The notes beneath the pieces were generated by a model that had not been told where the DNA came from, searched no databases, and saw only the letters and a program-made list of their open reading frames with translations. Position numbers and translations under genes: made by a program. A stretch of 64,000 bases of DNA from Dokdonella_A sp963834755 (GTDB lineage: Bacteria; Pseudomonadota; Gammaproteobacteria; Xanthomonadales; Rhodanobacteraceae): positions 310,001 through 374,000 of the forward strand of contig CAWICQ010000010.1 in NCBI GenBank assembly GCA_963834755.1, read 5' to 3'. Of the stretch, positions 59,541-64,000 are shown piece by piece. Positions within the stretch are counted from its first letter, which is position 1. Each line of letters starts with the position of its first letter.

Positions 59541-60089
59541 ATGCAGGCCACCGCGACAAGCAACTGGATCGCCGAGCTCGCACAAACGCATCTCGATGCG
59601 GCGTACAACCTCGGCCGCTGGCTGCTCGGCAACGAGCAGGACGCGGCCGATGCGGTACACGATGCGTACGTGCGCGCGGCGCGTTCCGCGCACACGTACG
59701 CGGACGGCAATGCGCGCGCGTGGTGGCTTGCGATCGTGCGCAATTGCTGTCTCGCGCGGCTCGACGCGCGACGGCGCGACGCGGCACATCGTGCCGCCGT
59801 CGCGGCGGTCGAGTCGGTGCCCGACGAGAACGACCTTCGGACCAATGCCGAGGAAGCGCTGCATGCCCAGCAGCGCAGCGTTCTCATCGCGCAGCATCTG
59901 CGCGCGTTGCCGCCCGAGTTTCGCGAAGCGCTGGTGTTGCGCGAAATCGAAGATCTTTCGTATCGGGAAATCGCCGACGTGCTGCAGGTTCCGATCGGAA
60001 CGGTGATGTCACGCCTGTCGCGCGCACGCGCGATGTTGCAACGCGCGCTCGCACCCGCCGCGCGGGAGGACGAAGCTCATGGACTGTAA
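59541..60089 (+). CDS. ECF-type RNA polymerase sigma factor
   Basis: A 182-residue protein starting at ATG 59541 with GGAG upstream. Region 2 shows HLDAAYNLGRWLLGNEQDAA DAVHDAYVRAARSAHTYADG and WWLAIVRNCCLARLDARRR. Region 4 has HLRALPPEFREALVLREIED LSYREIADVLQVPIGTVMSR LSRARAMLQRAL. It is followed by an overlapping anti-sigma gene and preceded by the metallophosphatase and cupredoxin genes, which are the likely regulon core. Confidence 0.92.
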   Translation: MQATATSNWIAELAQTHLDAAYNLGRWLLGNEQDAADAVHDAYVRAARSAHTYADGNARAWWLAIVRNCCLARLDARRRDAAHRAAVAAVESVPDENDLRTNAEEALHAQQRSVLIAQHLRALPPEFREALVLREIEDLSYREIADVLQVPIGTVMSRLSRARAMLQRALAPAAREDEAHGL

Positions 60090-60825
60090 GACCGCCGCGC
60101 CGTTGCTCGAAGCCTATCTCGATGGCGAGCTCGATCGCGATCTTGCGCGCGAGCTCGAAGCGCATGTCGACACCTGCGCGGATTGCCAGGCGGCACTCGC
60201 CGATCTCGGCCGCATCCGTCATGCGATACGCGAGCATGCGCCGCGCTACGCGGCGCCGGTCGAGTTGCGTCAACGCATCAAACAGGCCGCGCACGATGAA
60301 CGCATCGCGCGACGCCAGCCTCGTCGTACGTGGCTCATGGCCGCGGGTTTTGCGATGGCATTCCTCGCCGGAAGCGTGGTCACGCAATGGTCGATGCGTG
60401 CGCGCGGCCATGCCGATGACGACATCGCGCACGATCTTTTCGCCAGTCACTGGCGTTCACTCGCGGCGATGTCGCCGGTCGATGTCGTGTCCAGCGATCG
60501 TCATACGGTGAGGCCGTGGTTTGCCGGAAAACTCGCCGAAGCGCCGCTGGTCAAGGATTTTGCCGACCAGGGTTTCGCGCTCGTCGGCGGTCGTATCGAT
60601 TATGCGGGCACGGGCCGGATGCCCGTGCTGGTGTATCGGCACGGACAACACCTGATCGATGTGTTCGTGCTGTCCGCCACTCCGCCGTTGAGCGCGCGCG
60701 CCGAGCATCGGGAAGGTTATGCGCTGGTCGCAACGACACTCGGCGGACGGCCGGCGGCGATCGTGTCGGATCTCGATGACGAGGAACTTGCGAAATTCCG
60801 CCAGTTGCTGGAGCAGGCGAAGTAG
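60079..60825 (+). CDS. zinc-finger anti-sigma factor with periplasmic domain
   Basis: A 248-residue membrane protein. The N-terminus MDCKTAAPLLEAYLDGELDR DLARELEAHVDTCADCQAAL has the H-x3-C-x2-C zinc motif of ZAS anti-sigma factors. One helix (WLMAAGFAMAFLAGSVVTQW) crosses the membrane. The periplasmic part, VSSDRHTVRPWFAGKLAEAP and LVGGRIDYAGTGRMPVLVYR HGQHLIDVFV, is typical of the group that couples to ECF sigma factors near cupredoxin genes. It overlaps the sigma gene by 11 bases. Confidence 0.9.
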   Translation: MDCKTAAPLLEAYLDGELDRDLARELEAHVDTCADCQAALADLGRIRHAIREHAPRYAAPVELRQRIKQAAHDERIARRQPRRTWLMAAGFAMAFLAGSVVTQWSMRARGHADDDIAHDLFASHWRSLAAMSPVDVVSSDRHTVRPWFAGKLAEAPLVKDFADQGFALVGGRIDYAGTGRMPVLVYRHGQHLIDVFVLSATPPLSARAEHREGYALVATTLGGRPAAIVSDLDDEELAKFRQLLEQAK

Positions 60826-60903
60826 CGGACGCGAGTCGCTTGCTCGCAGTCTCGATTGCGCGCGATTCGCTTCGCTTGCGGCATCGACCGCGCGCGATTC
60901 CGC

Positions 60904-62934
60904 TCAGTGCTGCGCCACGTTGATGGCGACATCGTCCATCGCGGCGAGCTTGTCGAAGCGCGGATCGCCGCGAAACGAATCCCACATCGGATCGAGCCGG
61001 AGCTGCGCCGGGGTCGGGCCTGCGGTTTGGCGGATCAACGTCTCGAGACCGGAAACCGCGGCGTCGCGATCACCGTTGATGCCCTGCACCTGGAGCAGCG
61101 TGGCCTCGGCATAGGGCCGCCAGATCGCGTCGTTCGAGTACAGGTCGACCGCGTGATGCGCCTGTTGCAAGGCCTCGTCCTTTCGACCGGCGCCGGCCAG
61201 AGCCAGCGCAAGGTCGACCGGAACCAGCGTGTCGTCGACATGATCCTTCGCCGGCTCGATGCGCGTCGCGAGTGCGGCGAACGTATCGTGCGCGCCAGCG
61301 GCATCGCCCGCACGAAGTTGGGCGAAACCGAGATAGACGGCGATGCGCGCGCGATATCCTTCGAGCGCTTCGTCGTTTCGTGCCAGCAACGACTTGGCCT
61401 CGGCAATTGCTTCGTCGTTTCGGCGCTGCAGGATGCGCAGGTAGATACGGAAGACCGCGATATTGGCATCGGCGTTTGCGACGGGCAACGGATCGAGAAC
61501 GCCCGCGGCATCGTCGAGCCGTCCTTCCAGCATGTAGCTCAAGGCCTTGTAGCCGATCGCCATTGCGTCGCTGGGCTCGATCGCAAGGGCCCGATCGAGC
61601 CACCGACGCTCTTCGTCGTAGCGGCGAAGATTCGAATAGGTTTCTCCGCCGAGCGATGTCATCAGCCCGACGTTGCGTGGATCGAGCGTGGCGGCCTGCT
61701 CGAAATGCGCGACCGCGCGATCCCAGTGGCCCTGCCGGCGCTCGACAAGGCCGAGAGAGTTGAGCGTCAACACATCGTTCGGCGATTGCTTGAGCGCGGC
61801 TTCGAACGCCTGCCTGGCGCCCTCGAAATCACGCAGCACGCGATAGCGATAGTGGCCCTGCGCGAGGTGCACTTCGGCGAGATCGGGTTGCAACTGCACG
61901 GCCATGTCGGTGGCGTGCTTGACGGATTCGGCGGTGAAGCGGTCTGGATCGATGCCGTTGAAGTAGAGATAGCCTTCGGTGATGGCGAGCTGCGCCCAGG
62001 CCAGCGCGAAGCTGGGATCGATGCGAACCGCGTTCGCGTACGCATCGGCTTGCGCACGCGACACCGAGTAGACGTAGCCCGCATCGTCGAGTGCGCGGCC
62101 GCGCAGATAGGCCTCGAACGCGGCGGCGTTCTGCGTTGGTCTGTTGGCGACAGCGGCTTGCTCGGCGCCGCTCAGCTTCGCGTTCAGCGCGAGCGCGATC
62201 GCACCGGCGACTTCGCCCTGCACGCCGAAAATGTCGTCGAGCTTGCGGTTGTAGATCTCGGCCCAGAGATGATCGTCGGTCGCGGCGCGGATCAGCTGCA
62301 CGTTGATATGCACTGCGTCGCCGATCTTTTGCACGCTGCCTTCGAGAATATTGGCGACGCCGAGCTGACGCGCGATCTCCGGCAGATCGTCCGGACTGCT
62401 CGCGTAGCGCTGCGTCGAGGTGCGTGAAATGACCTTCAACGCGCCGATCTTGGCGAGACGCGTCAGGATTTCGTCCTGAATACCCTCGGCGAAGAATGCG
62501 TTGGATTTGTCCTCCGAAAGATTCTCGAACGGCAGTACTGCGATGGACTTGTCGGAAACCGCGCTTTTCGCGTCGCCTGCTTTTTGCGGAAGCAGATAGC
62601 GCTGCGCGATGAGAAACAGCACCGCGATCACGAGTGCGCCGATGATGACGGCGTTGAGTCGTTGTCCGGTGCGGCGCGTGATCGATGCGTTGGGCGGCAC
62701 GTCTTCGGTTCTGACGATGCCTTGCGGCGTCACCTCGTAAACCCACGCCAGGATCAGCACCAGCGGGAATCCGGCAACGATGACAAGCACGATGATGCGC
62801 AGCGCAAGCGCGGAAACGTCGAAGATCGGCAGCACCTGCGTCGCAATCTGCACGACGAGCCAGCCCGCGACGGCGTACGCCGCCGCCGCCCGATAGACAT
62901 TGCGGCGTCTGAGTTCCCTGAAGAACGACCGCAT
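60904..62934 (-). CDS. membrane protein with FlgO-like domain and TPR repeats
   Basis: A 676-residue protein. ATG 62934 with GGGGGGC upstream starts MRSFFRELRRRNVYRAAAAY AVAGWLVVQIATQVLPIFDV, then a second helix pair, the WVYEVTPQGIVRT linker typical of TPR-type regulator families, and a third helix. SIAVLPFENLSEDKSNAFFA and GIQDEILTRLAKIGALKVIS RTSTQRY is a FlgO/TolB-N-like domain. TPR repeats fill the last 400 residues. Relatives occur beside adenylate/guanylate cyclase domains or winged-helix regulators, but here the catalytic part is absent. A scaffold or sensor role is inferred. Confidence 0.82.
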   Translation of the reverse strand: MRSFFRELRRRNVYRAAAAYAVAGWLVVQIATQVLPIFDVSALALRIIVLVIVAGFPLVLILAWVYEVTPQGIVRTEDVPPNASITRRTGQRLNAVIIGALVIAVLFLIAQRYLLPQKAGDAKSAVSDKSIAVLPFENLSEDKSNAFFAEGIQDEILTRLAKIGALKVISRTSTQRYASSPDDLPEIARQLGVANILEGSVQKIGDAVHINVQLIRAATDDHLWAEIYNRKLDDIFGVQGEVAGAIALALNAKLSGAEQAAVANRPTQNAAAFEAYLRGRALDDAGYVYSVSRAQADAYANAVRIDPSFALAWAQLAITEGYLYFNGIDPDRFTAESVKHATDMAVQLQPDLAEVHLAQGHYRYRVLRDFEGARQAFEAALKQSPNDVLTLNSLGLVERRQGHWDRAVAHFEQAATLDPRNVGLMTSLGGETYSNLRRYDEERRWLDRALAIEPSDAMAIGYKALSYMLEGRLDDAAGVLDPLPVANADANIAVFRIYLRILQRRNDEAIAEAKSLLARNDEALEGYRARIAVYLGFAQLRAGDAAGAHDTFAALATRIEPAKDHVDDTLVPVDLALALAGAGRKDEALQQAHHAVDLYSNDAIWRPYAEATLLQVQGINGDRDAAVSGLETLIRQTAGPTPAQLRLDPMWDSFRGDPRFDKLAAMDDVAINVAQH

Positions 62935-63213
62935 CGAAGCCCCCCAACGGCCCGCCGGATGCCGATGCATCGGCGAACGAGGCTCGATCATAGACCATCC
63001 ACGAGCCGGAACGGCCCCAGGGGACTCACGTACAGCAGGAACTCAAGGCGTCTGCGATCACTCGTCATCAGGCCGCGACGACTTGCGGCGCGACCACTAT
63101 GAGTGCGAAGAGAAATCCGATCACGACGGTGCGGAAACGGCGATGCCGAACGCGCCTAGTGAATCATGATTCGCGCCCCGCCAGACACGACGCCGCGATG
63201 GCGCCGTCTGGTC

Positions 63214-63525
63214 TTAGCCGACGAGCGTCTGTCCCGCGCGTTTGCGCTGACGGCGCGCGCGGCGTTCGGCGAGATGCGCTTCGAGCGTGGCCACGTTGGT
63301 TCCGGCGATGCGGATCGCGCGCATCAGCTGCTGTTCGCTGATGCCGAGCCAGCGCGCCCAGTACTGCATCGAATGCCAGTTGCGTACGTCGACGGCGGCG
63401 GTATCCCGCACGCTCGCCTCGGATGTCGACGCGGGCTTCGCGACGACGGTTGGCCGCGAGTCCGGGCGCGCATAGGCCTCAGTTGCCGCGGAATGTCGTT
63501 CAGTGACCAAGAAAGCGTGGTTCAT
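63214..63525 (-). CDS. DUF3606-like small protein
   Basis: A 103-residue protein from ATG 63525: MNHAFLVTERHSAATEAYAR, then a low-complexity linker, then DVRNWHSMQYWARWLGISEQ QLMRAIRIAGTNVATLEAHL. The Y-W-x-x-x-L-G-[IV]-S-x-x-x-L-x-x-A-[IV]-x-x-[VA]-G pattern is DUF3606, a short helical domain of unknown function. It lies in a sparse region, 279 bases after the TPR gene start. Confidence 0.7.
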   Translation of the reverse strand: MNHAFLVTERHSAATEAYARPDSRPTVVAKPASTSEASVRDTAAVDVRNWHSMQYWARWLGISEQQLMRAIRIAGTNVATLEAHLAERRARRQRKRAGQTLVG

Positions 63526-63820
63526 ACGTCGATCCACTCGTAAGTTGCGGCCCGCACGTCCGCCGCATCGCGGCGGCGGCGCTTGCGGCCGGGCCAATCA
63601 CCCGGACGAAGGCCGCGCGAACCCGCCGCCGCCGAAAAGCACGGCGCTTGCGGAGTTCCGGCGTGTGAGGCCCTTCACGATCCATCGATGACCGCCCGCC
63701 CGGACGGGAGGTGATCCGTCACCTCGATACAAGATCAATCAAGGTCCGTGCCAATGGACATGCTTGCGGACGTGGATCACACGAACGCGTGCGCCATTTC
63801 GGGCGGTCTGCTCGGAGTCT

Positions 63821-64000
63821 TCAGTGCTCGGCGGGGACGAGCTGCACGCGGTCGATGACCCAGAGCGGGTCGATGCCGCGGCTGGCGAACTCGAAGCAAA
63901 CGTCGTGCGCGCCGGTGATCGGGGGCCACGATGCGGACAGCGTCGTCAGCGCCGAATTCTGGCTCGCCGCATCGAGCGGAATCTTGGCGATGGGCGCGGC
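63821..64000 (-). CDS. C-terminus of a probable carbohydrate-binding secreted protein (5' end outside window)
   Basis: The minus strand at the right edge is open to the window end: AAPIAKIPLDAASQNSALTT LSASWPPITGAHDVCFEFAS RGIDPLWVIDRVQLVPAEH-stop. The pattern I-P-L-D, then T-G-A-H-D-V-C-F-x-F and W-V-I-D-x-V-x-L is the C-terminal half of a CBM6-like jelly-roll, which often ends glycosidases of this bacterial group. The catalytic part, if any, is outside the window. Confidence 0.55.
   Translation of the reverse strand, partial: AAPIAKIPLDAASQNSALTTLSASWPPITGAHDVCFEFASRGIDPLWVIDRVQLVPAEH

Noticed and set aside
1..64000. tRNA, rRNA, riboswitch or prophage structural genes
   Set aside because: I scanned gene gaps for cloverleaf-like or conserved leader motifs and saw none I could support; no phage structural proteins were recognised.

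Overview
The window is high-GC DNA densely packed with genes on both strands. It reads as a chromosome segment of a gammaproteobacterium of the Xanthomonadales (Lysobacterales) type, most likely Rhodanobacteraceae-like. Three things point there: the tsaD / rpsU / gatB-yqeY / dnaG core block, an aa3-type cytochrome oxidase cluster in xanthomonad-like order, and abundant palindromic intergenic repeats. I saw no tRNA, rRNA, CRISPR array, insertion sequence or complete prophage. Taxonomy is inferred from gene content only.

Layout: (1) 1-6.4 kb is core information and cofactor metabolism: a hemerythrin-like gene cut by the edge, folK, folB, tsaD, rpsU, a GatB/YqeY gene, an HExxE hypothetical and dnaG. 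(2) 6.5-14.3 kb holds a phytoene-dehydrogenase-like oxidoreductase, a DUF1304 protein, a HipA-like kinase overlapping a DUF3037 gene, an MHS-type transporter, two secreted proteins and a glutathione peroxidase. (3) 14.4-22.8 kb is the cytochrome c oxidase locus, including coxB, coxA, ctaG, coxC, SURF1, a SCO-like protein, ctaA and ctaB with three small membrane proteins. (4) 23.4-31.4 kb is a disturbed region: a putA broken by four single-base insertions, a marC flanked by putA 3'-end fragments, an intact HigB/HigA module, three SymE-like fragments, a SymE/RelE chimera, a broken SEC-C gene and a BNR-repeat protein. (5) 31.4-41.1 kb has an ECF sigma/anti-sigma pair, a beta-propeller protein, small secreted proteins, a VapC remnant, a GFA-family enzyme, a Tat-exported FAD oxidase coupled to a cytochrome c, a cold-shock gene, a FadL-type porin and an esterase. 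(6) 41.1-50.3 kb is a complete NAD-dependent formate dehydrogenase locus (fdsG, B, A, fdhD, fdsD) with an oxalate/formate-type transporter and a divergent FdsR-like regulator. (7) 50.3-64 kb has a 1,381-residue S53 (sedolisin) peptidase, a glycosyltransferase / deacetylase / UPF0104 operon, a metallophosphatase-cupredoxin-sigma-anti-sigma operon, a large TPR protein, a DUF3606 protein and the end of a probable carbohydrate-binding secreted protein.

Two patterns stand out. Between about 18.7 and 29.6 kb at least nine single-base indels, mostly insertions, break otherwise well-conserved reading frames, while the rest of the window is nearly free of them. This looks like either a poorly polished assembly stretch or a young decay zone. 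Separately, four unrelated secreted proteins carry a short F-x-D/S-G-F-D/E motif, at the very C-terminus in two and just after the signal peptide in the other two.
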